Below are positions 24,494 through 32,666 of a DNA stretch of 33,029 bases, in pieces. The number at the start of each line of letters is the position of its first letter. The first letter of the stretch is position 1. A model generated the notes under the pieces. It worked only from the letters and a program-made list of their open reading frames with translations, searched no databases and was not told where the DNA came from. Source of the stretch: Planctomycetales bacterium. GTDB lineage: Bacteria > Planctomycetota > Planctomycetia > Pirellulales > Pirellulaceae. The stretch is taken from positions 1 through 33,029 of the forward strand of contig JAGQPC010000301.1 in NCBI GenBank assembly GCA_020426925.1. Reading direction: 5' to 3'. A program made the translations under genes and the position numbers.

Positions 24494-27352
24494 ATGAATC
24501 AAATGTACAAGTATCTTTTCGTACTTACGCTTGCGTCCTTTCAGATCGCCGGGAACGCCTACGCTCAGATTGAAGACGTACCGGCACCGCAAACTGAGGG
24601 CATGCGTTTCAACTTTCATAGTACGCCGTGGCCAACCGTGCTTGAGATGTTTGCCGAAACGTCTGGTCTCTCTTTGGTAATGAACACGCCACCGGACGGG
24701 ACTCTGAATTACCACACGGACAATCGCGTTTATTCGCCTGGCGACGCGATCGATATTATGAACAGTGTGCTTGCGTCAAAAGGGTTCACGTTGGTTCGAC
24801 GCGAGAAGATGCTGATGGTGATCAATGTCGCTGATGGCATTCCACCCGACTTACTGGAAACGATTCCGTTGTCGGAGCTGGATGGTCGCGGCAAGTTTGA
24901 ACTGACGCGTTGCATCTTTCCAATCAACAAAGTCTCGCCTGTTGAAGCTTCCGAAGAGATCAGCACTCTGATTGGCTTGCAGGGCGAAGTCAAGATTTTG
25001 GCGCAGTCGAAGCAACTTCTGGTTACAGGCACTGGCGGGCGGTTGCGTTCCGTGCGAGATGCGCTGCAACGAATCGACGACCCGAACGGTATCGGAGCGA
25101 CCAACATCAAGGTGTTCGAGCTGAGCAACGTGACTCCGGAGGACGCACTGGTCGTCATCCGCCAAATGCTTGGACTCGCTGAAGATCAAAACGCAGCTCC
25201 TGAAGGTACGTTGCGTATTTCGACCGACCCCACGGGAAAGAACCTGCTTGCGTCAGGAAGAGACGATGAATTGAAGCGAATTGACGAAGTTTTAAAGCTG
25301 GTCGATGTCGCAAAGAAGACTACTGCGATCGTTGAGTTTCCGCAGCTGGAAGTTTATTCGACGATGGATGCGGATCCTCAGACAATCTACGACGTTGTCT
25401 TCTCGATGTTTGAAGCCGACGAAAATGTGCGTCTCGCTACCGACCCTGTCAGTGGAAAGCTTATTGCTGAATGCCTTCCGTCACAACACGCAACGATCCG
25501 GGCTGTGCTGCAACAAATGCAAAAGGATGGTCGGCAGTTTGAAGTCATTCCGCTCGACTACGTAGACGTTCAAACCGCTGTGCTGTCAATCAACAAGCTG
25601 TTTGGCGTCGTTGAAGGCGAAACTAATCCCAAGGCACCGATTGTCAGTTCCGACATCACATCGGGAAGCCTGCTGGTTCGCGCCACGCAAACTCAGATTG
25701 ACGACATAAAGGCGCTGCTCAACAAAATGGGCGAGGACGGCCAGATGCTGGGCGATTCCGCAACTGCGAGCAACGTCCGAATGCTCGATCTGACCGGGCG
25801 CGAAGCTCAAATGGTGCTCGAACAGGCCGCGCTGATTTGGCCGTCTCTTCGTGGGAATCGCATTCGATCGGTTACACCGTCCAATGCCATCGACGCAATG
25901 AAGAACAGCACAATCGAAGAGCGACACAGTCCAGTAGCCGGCGATTCCTCGGACGAAACCGAAAACGATTCCGACGAGGGAGCAGACGAATCTGACGACG
26001 TTCAATCGCAGCCCAACCCGCCGATCACTGGCGACGCGAAATTCGAATTCAAGGATACAGATACGCTGCTCGCACAGGCTCCGGCAATCGATTTTCGTCG
26101 CATGGTCGCTCAGGCCGATCCAGCGGATAAGCCAGCTGAATCAACAAACCAAGACCCAGGCTCAAGCTCAGCTGTTGCGAACATGCCTGGTTCAGACATC
26201 ATTGTCGCACCGGGTCCCGGTGGCCTGATGGTCACGTCCAAGGATCCTGAAGCGCTCGCCGACTTCGTTGACCTGATTGACATGCTGACGGCCAATATCA
26301 GTTCGTCGGCAAGCAAATCATTCACGGTCTTTTATCTAAAGCATGAAACGGCCGGGGCCGCAAAATCGATGCTGGAAGAAATCCTCGGTGCCAGCTCCTC
26401 AGGCGGTGGTGGCGGAGGAGGAAGCCTGCTTGGCGATATCGCTGGAGCCGCGTTGGGTGGCGGAGGCGGTGGTGACCTCATGGGATCGTTACTCGGACTA
26501 GGCGGAGACGATGGCGGAAGCTCGGTTGAAGCTACTGGGCCATTCAAAATCACGGCCAACAACCGACTGAACTGTTTGGTTGTAGAAGCCAACCCTGTCG
26601 ACATTCAGCTTATGGAAGACTTGCTCACAGTGATTGACCGCAAGAAGAGCATTGAAACGATCCAGACATCCCCGAGGCCTCGAATAGTTCCGATCAAAAA
26701 CGTCGACGCCAATACGATCGCGACGATTCTAAAGGGCTCCTACTCAGATCGCTTAGCCGGCGGCGGTGGTGGCCAATCGCAGCCTCGCCCGGAAGACCTC
26801 ATCCGTGCAATGACGCGAGGCCGTGGTGGAAATAACCAGGGCGGAGGAGGAGGCCAAGACGCCGAGGAAGCGAAAAAGAACGTTTCAATCGAGGTCGACG
26901 TTGCTAATAACGCGTTGGTCATCGCAGCACCTGACGATACGTTCGCGGAGATGTTGTTGCTCATTGAACAACTTGATCAAACTCGTGAGATAACCCACAT
27001 CGTTCCCATCAAACAAGCCGACCCGTCGCTAGTTCGCCAAGCCTTGGCCAGCTTCCTTGGCGACAAACTGGGATCATCTGCCTCGTCAGCCAGTTCACGT
27101 AGCCCATCAGCTACTCCAACGCCCGGTGGTGGCGGAGGCCCAAGTGCCGTAACTCCTGGTGCAGCACCGCAGCCACCAAATGCCGGTCCACAAGCGGCAG
27201 ATTTCATTCGTGCTATGCAGCAAGGCGGCGGCGGACGCGGTGGCCGTGGCGGACCTGGTGGAGGCTTCGGCGGCGGTCGCGGAGGTCGAGGCGGTGGTGG
27301 ACCTGGCGGGGGCGGCGGTCCCGGTGGTGGTCGAGGCGGACGCGGCGGATAA
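24494..27352 (+). CDS. Secretin N-domain repeat protein with Arg-Gly-rich tail, no secretin barrel
   Basis: The 952-residue exported protein has a signal peptide (YLFVLTLASFQIAGNAYAQ). It then carries about six secretin N-domain-like (NolW) units, starting near residues 135, 205, 349, 610, 730 and 834. Each has an F/I-x-V/I-x-x-L/I-K/D strand and a later N-x-L-V/I-V-x strand, as in FKITANNRLNCLVVEA. In type II and III secretion secretins such units form the periplasmic ring below the outer-membrane barrel. Here no barrel domain follows; the protein ends in about 43 residues of almost pure Gly and Arg (910-952). Gly-rich loops also interrupt units near 635-676 and 755-789. An acidic low-complexity linker sits near 480-515. 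AGGA precedes the first ATG closely; the ATG at 24503 is an alternative start. Confidence 0.88.
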   Translation: MNQMYKYLFVLTLASFQIAGNAYAQIEDVPAPQTEGMRFNFHSTPWPTVLEMFAETSGLSLVMNTPPDGTLNYHTDNRVYSPGDAIDIMNSVLASKGFTLVRREKMLMVINVADGIPPDLLETIPLSELDGRGKFELTRCIFPINKVSPVEASEEISTLIGLQGEVKILAQSKQLLVTGTGGRLRSVRDALQRIDDPNGIGATNIKVFELSNVTPEDALVVIRQMLGLAEDQNAAPEGTLRISTDPTGKNLLASGRDDELKRIDEVLKLVDVAKKTTAIVEFPQLEVYSTMDADPQTIYDVVFSMFEADENVRLATDPVSGKLIAECLPSQHATIRAVLQQMQKDGRQFEVIPLDYVDVQTAVLSINKLFGVVEGETNPKAPIVSSDITSGSLLVRATQTQIDDIKALLNKMGEDGQMLGDSATASNVRMLDLTGREAQMVLEQAALIWPSLRGNRIRSVTPSNAIDAMKNSTIEERHSPVAGDSSDETENDSDEGADESDDVQSQPNPPITGDAKFEFKDTDTLLAQAPAIDFRRMVAQADPADKPAESTNQDPGSSSAVANMPGSDIIVAPGPGGLMVTSKDPEALADFVDLIDMLTANISSSASKSFTVFYLKHETAGAAKSMLEEILGASSSGGGGGGGSLLGDIAGAALGGGGGGDLMGSLLGLGGDDGGSSVEATGPFKITANNRLNCLVVEANPVDIQLMEDLLTVIDRKKSIETIQTSPRPRIVPIKNVDANTIATILKGSYSDRLAGGGGGQSQPRPEDLIRAMTRGRGGNNQGGGGGQDAEEAKKNVSIEVDVANNALVIAAPDDTFAEMLLLIEQLDQTREITHIVPIKQADPSLVRQALASFLGDKLGSSASSASSRSPSATPTPGGGGGPSAVTPGAAPQPPNAGPQAADFIRAMQQGGGGRGGRGGPGGGFGGGRGGRGGGGPGGGGGPGGGRGGRGG

Positions 27353-27426
27353 ATCACGGTCACGCTCGACAGCATCCCCCAATAAAACTGGCGGAATGCT
27401 GTCCGCACAGCTGTTGCTATCTCGAA

Positions 27427-27867
27427 ATGAAACTCAAGCGGTACCGAATTCAGTTCGGATTGTGCTTTCTATTTGCCGCAGCGACTGTAGCTGCATTCGT
27501 GTCGATGCGGCTTCACTACGAATTTCTTGAAGTTGAATGGAAGACGTATTCTACAGAAGAAGCCCAGACGATTGTCGAATCGAGGCGGCCTGTGATAGTG
27601 TTTGTTTCTGTCGACTGGAACCTAACTGCGGCCGCGGTCCAGCGAGACTTCAAAGACGACTGGCAAGTTAAGCGAGCGTTGGAACAGGCAGGAGCTGTGA
27701 TGTTCTACGTCGAGACAACAGGTGAAGACGGAATGCTTCCTGATGAATTGGGCTCAAATGATGTACGCATGACGGCGATTGTCGGGTTTTCACCTTCTGC
27801 ATTTTCGGCACCGCAAAGAGTTGACGGCGTGTTCCAGGCCACGGACTTCGTGCGGTTTGTCCATTAA
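27427..27867 (+). CDS. Membrane-anchored thioredoxin-like domain lacking the redox cysteines
   Basis: The 146-residue protein has one N-terminal membrane segment (about residues 10-27), then a thioredoxin-like domain. The strand and active-site region RPVIVFVSVDWNLTAAAVQ matches the start of DsbD-gamma-type domains, where DW is followed by CxxC. Here the four positions read N65-L-T-A68, so no thiol chemistry is possible. The following FKDDWQVKRALEQAGAVMF segment and the C-terminal VDGVFQATDFVRFV fit the same fold. It starts 74 bp after the secretin-N gene on the same strand and may be co-transcribed. A structural or binding role in the periplasm is inferred. No ribosome site is obvious, so the start is moderately sure. 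Confidence 0.72.
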   Translation: MKLKRYRIQFGLCFLFAAATVAAFVSMRLHYEFLEVEWKTYSTEEAQTIVESRRPVIVFVSVDWNLTAAAVQRDFKDDWQVKRALEQAGAVMFYVETTGEDGMLPDELGSNDVRMTAIVGFSPSAFSAPQRVDGVFQATDFVRFVH

Positions 27868-27943
27868 ATTGCAGACGGCAAACAGATGCCGCAAGGTTAC
27901 ATCTCTCGCGGCGGTGAATGAACATGAACTTCGAGGAAGGCCA

Positions 27944-29218
27944 CTATTCTTGCGCGATGCAATAGAGTGCTTCGTCCGAGCGGATGAATAGCTGGCCGTT
28001 GCTGGCCGCAGGGCTGGCGCTGAAATCGCTTTCGTCCGAAAGCGTGTTGTGAGCGATTTCTTGAAACTCCGGCGAGATCTTGAAAACTCGTGTCCCGTCA
28101 AATCGACTGACAGCGTAAAGCTTGTCACCGGCGAGTAAAACGGATGCGTAGTACCTGCCACCGATTCGCTTGCGTGCGACTTCCTCGCCCGTTTTTGTGT
28201 CGACACACATGCCGACTCCTTGATCGTTGATCCAATAGAGTTTCTCTTCGTACAAAACAGGTGATGGCACGTAGGAGCCTCCAGATTCTGACCAAACCGT
28301 GTTCTTGGCGGTTATGTCTTTCCCGCTGGCTACGTCTTCTTGTGAGCCAAGCTTAATCGCCGCACGACCTCCGCTCCGTCCGCCGATTACGTAAACAATG
28401 TCGTTGTCAGCCAGCACGGATGGGCAGGCGGCTGTGTCGACTTTGGTTTCGGCGTACCAGATCAACTTGCCCGTTTTGGGGTTCATGCCCCACAGTTCGA
28501 ATGCAACCGAATGGACGAGGTGTTCCACTCCATCGGACGCAGTAACCAGCAGCGGCGTGGAATAGCTCTGCGAGAGAGAACCAGCCTGAGCTTTCCAGAC
28601 TTCTTCACCGGTGACTTTGTTAAACGCTCGTATTGATTCGCTTTCTGATCCTGCCGTGACGATTAGCAAATCACCGTACAGAATTGGACTCGACGCCGTC
28701 CCGAACCGAGCACTTCGCTCGTTCCCCAAATCGTGATGCCAAAGTTCGTTCCCGGCGAGATCGTATGCCTTGATTCCGCTGCTGCCTAGCATCGCGTAAA
28801 GACGTTCACCGTCACACACAGGAGTATGCGAAGCCTGGCCATGGTAAGCGAATCCTGGTTCTCCGCCGTCGCTGACGCCGTCTGTCGATTTCGTCCAATT
28901 GATCGATCCTTTTTCGCGATCGACGCTGATGACGTGCCGTTTGACGTTGTTCCCGCTGCCAGAATAAGCAGTCACAAAGACCGTATCGCCAACCACAATC
29001 GGACTCGAAAAACCCGCACCTGGAAGCTTTAATTTCCACTTGAGATTCTTTTCGTCGCCCCATTCAACGGGTAGTGATGTGTCTGACGTTTTCCCGTCGC
29101 CGTTTGGTCCTCGAAAGCGAGGCCAATCATCTGCGACGCTCGGTGACTCCAAAAGACGTGCGAGAAAAACGACATAAACGATAGCAAGAATTGCGTGAAC
29201 GAATCGACGATCAGACAT
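27944..29218 (-). CDS. Exported PQQ-like beta-propeller protein
   Basis: The 424-residue protein has an N-terminal signal or anchor (ILAIVYVVFLARLL, then VADDWPRFRGPNGDG, a start typical of planctomycete propeller proteins). It goes on as repeated PQQ-like blades: strands such as SPIVVGDTVFVTAY, TPVCDGERLYAML, SPILYGDLLIVTAG, TPLLVTASDG and PSVLADNDIVYVI, each followed by a D/N-x-x-T/K-G-x-x-x-W turn. Seven or eight blades are likely. Most such proteins in this phylum have no known enzyme activity, and no quinone-binding or haem residues stand out, so a binding or scaffold role is more likely than a dehydrogenase. GGAG lies 9 nt before the ATG. It is convergent with the thioredoxin-like gene and about 107 bp from the rhodanese gene upstream. 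Confidence 0.9.
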   Translation of the reverse strand: MSDRRFVHAILAIVYVVFLARLLESPSVADDWPRFRGPNGDGKTSDTSLPVEWGDEKNLKWKLKLPGAGFSSPIVVGDTVFVTAYSGSGNNVKRHVISVDREKGSINWTKSTDGVSDGGEPGFAYHGQASHTPVCDGERLYAMLGSSGIKAYDLAGNELWHHDLGNERSARFGTASSPILYGDLLIVTAGSESESIRAFNKVTGEEVWKAQAGSLSQSYSTPLLVTASDGVEHLVHSVAFELWGMNPKTGKLIWYAETKVDTAACPSVLADNDIVYVIGGRSGGRAAIKLGSQEDVASGKDITAKNTVWSESGGSYVPSPVLYEEKLYWINDQGVGMCVDTKTGEEVARKRIGGRYYASVLLAGDKLYAVSRFDGTRVFKISPEFQEIAHNTLSDESDFSASPAASNGQLFIRSDEALYCIAQE

Positions 29219-29325
29219 GACAACGAACTCCGTAATGAGATAGGCGCATACCTTTAGCGGTATTCGTTAAACCTGGGCGAACGGCAAAGGTTTCGCCGAA
29301 TCGAAGATTTGTCGTCAACTAGTCG

Positions 29326-29754
29326 TTACTCTGACCCAAATCGCGCCTGAGCATCTTGATATCCACCGACATTCTCGACATTCGTGTAGCCCAGCTCTTC
29401 CAACGTCGTCTTTGCGACTCCCGCTCGGCCACCAGAACGGCAGTAGAGCGCAATTTTTGCATCCTTGCTTGCGGCGTGCGCTTCGATCTGGGTTCCGATC
29501 TCCGTATGTGGAATGTGAATCGCTTGCGACAAGTGCCCCGAGTCCCACTCTTCTGTCGAACGCACATCGATGATCAATGTTTCCGCTTCTGCAGACGAGT
29601 TGGTACTGACATCGGATGGTGCCGACTCTTCAGGCTCCACAGCAGATGCGTTGTTGCTCGAATCTGCCGGCGTTTCGCCTGTTGAATTGCAGCCAATGCA
29701 AATTGCAAACGCCAGGAACCAAACGACGGGCTGAAAATTAATCCATAGTTTCAT
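29326..29754 (-). CDS. Rhodanese-domain lipoprotein
   Basis: The 142-residue protein has a lipoprotein-type signal ending near CIGC (Cys22), then a Ser/Glu-rich linker (about 23-58) and a single rhodanese domain. The domain starts LIIDVRSTEEWDSGHL and has the active-site loop C105-R-S-G-G-R-A, a canonical six-residue sulfurtransferase loop, followed by LEELGYTNVENVGGY. These proteins move sulfane sulfur or bind thiols. Being lipid-anchored outside the cytoplasm is less common than a cytosolic location. The lipobox is imperfect at the -3 position, so simple export is an alternative. It lies on the same strand as the propeller gene and is divergent from the enolase-superfamily gene across 177 bp with no clear promoter. 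Confidence 0.88.
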   Translation of the reverse strand: MKLWINFQPVVWFLAFAICIGCNSTGETPADSSNNASAVEPEESAPSDVSTNSSAEAETLIIDVRSTEEWDSGHLSQAIHIPHTEIGTQIEAHAASKDAKIALYCRSGGRAGVAKTTLEELGYTNVENVGGYQDAQARFGSE

Positions 29755-29931
29755 GGGGTTTCGATCTCACTTTGGTAAATAGAAATGTGGAGCTACAGCC
29801 ACCATACTACTAAATCGAGATACACGTGTGCATTGGCTTTAGCGACGCGTCCTATGGTGGGCAAATCGATTGTGCTAACGTAGCCGGTTGCTGTAATCAA
29901 TCGCCGCGATCCCAATGGTTAGCCCCAAGCC

Positions 29932-31326
29932 ATGCCGAATTCAAAAGACGTCAAGGTCGTAGACGCCGAACTCTATTTTCTTCCGGTTCACACACGCATG
30001 CCACTCAAGTTCGGTGCTGAAACCGTTAAGTACGTTACGTGTGCTCGCTGCAAAATCACTGTCGAAGGACAAGCTGGAAAATCAGCGGTTGGCTGGGGCG
30101 AAACTCCGCTGAGTGTCACTTGGGTTTGGCCAAGCTCGCTTGCTTACGAAGAACGCCATGAATCGCTGAAAGCGTTTTGTCGAACTTTGACTCGCGAGTG
30201 GCCGAAGTTTGATGTGTCAGGCCACCCAATCGAAATTGGGCGAGACTTTATCGTCGATGAACTGGCAAGGTTGCAGTCAGCCCATAACGAATCACACGCT
30301 GCAAGCGAGCCTATGCCGTGGCTCGCGTCGCTGGTTTGCTTTTCGTTGTTCGACATCGCGACACACGACGCGTATGGGAACTTACACGATTGCGATATCT
30401 ACTCGACGTACAATCGAGATTGGATGAACCGGTCTCTCGAACACTTCCTTGAACCGGCATTGAATTCGAATCACGACTTTCGCGATCAGTACCCCTGCGA
30501 CTTTTTGACTAGCTCGCCACCACATCATCTACCTGCATGGCATCTGGTCGGCGGTACCGATCCGATCTCTCCCGAGGAACTCACCGGCAATGAACCGGAA
30601 GACGAATATCCCGTGCTGCTTGAGGACTGGATTCGCACCGACAAGCTGAATTGCTTGAAAGTAAAACTGCGCGGGAACGACGCAACTTGGGACTACGATC
30701 GATTGGTGAAGACCGGCCAGCTCGCGATCAACAATGATGTCGATTGGCTGACGACTGATTTTAACTGCATGGTCACCAATCCTGATTACGTCAACGAGAT
30801 GCTTGATCGGCTTTGTCTCGAGCATCCGCGCATCTACGGAATGATCCTCTACGTCGAGCAACCGTTTCCGCACGATTTGGATGCGAACCGGATCGACGTG
30901 CACAGCGTGAGTGCCCGGAAGCCGCTGTTCTTGGACGAGAGTGCGCACGACTGGCAGCACATTCGTTTAGGCCGACAGCTGGGCTGGACCGGAGTTGCCT
31001 TAAAGACCTGCAAAACGCAAACCGGTGCGATTCTAAGTGCTTGTTGGGCGAAGGCTCACGGGATGACACTTATGGTGCAAGACTTGACGAATCCGATGCT
31101 GGCTCAAATTCCGCACGTGCGCCTGGCGGCGCACGTCGGCACGATCATGGGTGTCGAGACAAACGCAATGCAATTCTATCCCGCTGTTTCGAAGCCCGAA
31201 TCCGCGATTCATCCTGGGCTTTACCAACGCCGCAACGGACAAATCGATCTGTCTACAATCAGTGGAAGCGGTTTCGGTTATCGCGTCGGCGAAATCTCTC
31301 GAGAACTGCCAGACGCTGAGAGCTGA
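29932..31326 (+). CDS. Enolase-superfamily enzyme (mandelate racemase/muconate lactonizing type)
   Basis: The 464-residue protein has the superfamily's alpha/beta capping domain and barrel. Readable active-site residues are a K-x-K pair at 243-245 (LKVKLRG), metal ligands D276 (TTDFN), E309 (YVEQPF) and D335 (FLDES), and a later lysine near K358-K361 (ALKTCKTQTG). The K-x-K with an opposite Lys places it nearer the muconate lactonizing/dipeptide epimerase side than the mandelate racemase side. These enzymes remove a proton next to a carboxylate of a sugar acid, amino acid or aromatic acid; the substrate cannot be told. No signal peptide, so cytoplasmic. An insertion at about 185-225 is larger than usual. 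Its last 49 bp overlap the end of the convergent secreted protein gene. Confidence 0.88.
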   Translation: MPNSKDVKVVDAELYFLPVHTRMPLKFGAETVKYVTCARCKITVEGQAGKSAVGWGETPLSVTWVWPSSLAYEERHESLKAFCRTLTREWPKFDVSGHPIEIGRDFIVDELARLQSAHNESHAASEPMPWLASLVCFSLFDIATHDAYGNLHDCDIYSTYNRDWMNRSLEHFLEPALNSNHDFRDQYPCDFLTSSPPHHLPAWHLVGGTDPISPEELTGNEPEDEYPVLLEDWIRTDKLNCLKVKLRGNDATWDYDRLVKTGQLAINNDVDWLTTDFNCMVTNPDYVNEMLDRLCLEHPRIYGMILYVEQPFPHDLDANRIDVHSVSARKPLFLDESAHDWQHIRLGRQLGWTGVALKTCKTQTGAILSACWAKAHGMTLMVQDLTNPMLAQIPHVRLAAHVGTIMGVETNAMQFYPAVSKPESAIHPGLYQRRNGQIDLSTISGSGFGYRVGEISRELPDAES

Positions 31327-32666
31327 AATGCAGCCCAAGCGGTACACCATTCGCGATCCACGGTGCTGCTGCCGTAGGCCTGAAGGGTCCATAGTAGACT
31401 CGGATTCGATGGGTCCCGACATGTAGCCGAGTAGTGGCTCCAGTTGACTGACCGCTGGCCGTTGTAGTGATAGGCAGTCGTGCCGGGAACAGCTTGCACT
31501 GGCTTTCGCATTGTGCCGGGTGGATCGTTCGCCGCATGCATCATGACGTACACGGAAGGAAACTCGGTTTGTGACGATCCGGTACAGCCGATGCCGATAT
31601 TGCCGTGGGCGTTGACGGCGATCGAAGGATAGATGAAATCGCGATCAGGCGAGTCGACGAAACCTTCTTGCAACAGCTTGCCATCGCTGATCCTGATTTG
31701 GTACCAAAGCACTCCTGGGCGCGAATCGATCGACCGTTTCGCTCCGTTGCAGCCAAACACACTACCACCGTGGACAAACACGCTGTCGAGCCGTCGCCCT
31801 CCTCCACCTGCTCGCAGCTTCGGACCCGGTGGCGGTTGGAAAGCTTCCATCGCTGGCGTCGTATTGTTGGGAGTCAAGTAATTCCGGCTCAGCGGAACGG
31901 TTAACGCGTCAGAAATACTGGCCTGCCCGTCCGACCAGATGACTTTGTAGATATACAACTCGCTGCAAGCTCCGTCGAAGAACTGATTGGCCAGTAGAAT
32001 CATCGGCGCATTTGCAGCCTTGTCCGGATCAGGGTCCATTGCTGGCATCGTGCTGAATTGCAGCTTGGCAAATGTCTGGCCGCGAGTTAGCACGGGCCCA
32101 CCGTCCGCGATCGCGTCTTGCTTGGGAAGAACGTAACAGTTCGTGCCTTTGCTCATTTCAGGATGGCCATTGCACGAACAGACAGAGAGCCCGTTTCGGT
32201 CGACTCCGAGTTTCATGTATGGATTGATGCGAGGCAGAGGAAGCTTCGCACCCCGCCAGGTCTCCAGCGGGTTGGAGCTGCTCGATACGGCGAGAAAACA
32301 GTCGGGCTCGGTTGTCCCCGCCGCGCAGGCGAACCAACGCTCTGACAGAGGGTCGTAAATGATGCGTGCGTCGTTAGCATTGGCCTCCGGAATCAACTGA
32401 CCCAACGGTTCAACTTGTTGCCAGAATTCTCGCGACGAAAGTTTCTTCAGGACTCTGCCGGTCGACTTGTCATGGACGACGAAACTTGCAACATCAAAAT
32501 CGACGAGATGGTCTGGGCCAACCGATCCGGCGACATCGATTGTCTGCTTCCAGCCCGGACCCTTGTTGCCCGAAAACGAATCAACGATTGCAACGTCTTG
32601 GGCGCTGGCTGTAACAAACGAAACGACTGTGAAGGCGAGTGTTAGGTTGATTCGATTCCGTTGCAT
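31278..32666 (-). CDS. Secreted protein of unknown function, propeller-like repeats
   Basis: The 462-residue protein has a signal peptide (LTLAFTVVSFVTASAQD). The mature chain has repeated beta-strand blocks such as RIIYDPLSERWFACAAG, YMKLGVDRNGLSVCSCNG and YPSIAVNAHGNIGIGCTGS, which look like blades of a propeller. The D-x-x-x-x-x-W-F turn (DPLSERWF) resembles those of sialidase-like folds, but no Asp-box repeats are clear. Eight or more Cys residues are spread through the chain, suggesting disulfides. I do not recognise a named family. No ribosome site is visible before the ATG at 32666. The gene runs 49 bp into the end of the enolase-superfamily gene, so one of the two may have an extended 3' end. 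Confidence 0.75.
   Translation of the reverse strand: MQRNRINLTLAFTVVSFVTASAQDVAIVDSFSGNKGPGWKQTIDVAGSVGPDHLVDFDVASFVVHDKSTGRVLKKLSSREFWQQVEPLGQLIPEANANDARIIYDPLSERWFACAAGTTEPDCFLAVSSSSNPLETWRGAKLPLPRINPYMKLGVDRNGLSVCSCNGHPEMSKGTNCYVLPKQDAIADGGPVLTRGQTFAKLQFSTMPAMDPDPDKAANAPMILLANQFFDGACSELYIYKVIWSDGQASISDALTVPLSRNYLTPNNTTPAMEAFQPPPGPKLRAGGGGRRLDSVFVHGGSVFGCNGAKRSIDSRPGVLWYQIRISDGKLLQEGFVDSPDRDFIYPSIAVNAHGNIGIGCTGSSQTEFPSVYVMMHAANDPPGTMRKPVQAVPGTTAYHYNGQRSVNWSHYSATCRDPSNPSLLWTLQAYGSSTVDREWCTAWAAFQLSASGSSREISPTR

Noticed and set aside
26977-27408. Pro-rich minus-strand frame of 143 codons
   Set aside because: The proline runs are simply the antisense of the Gly-rich tail of the secretin-N protein.
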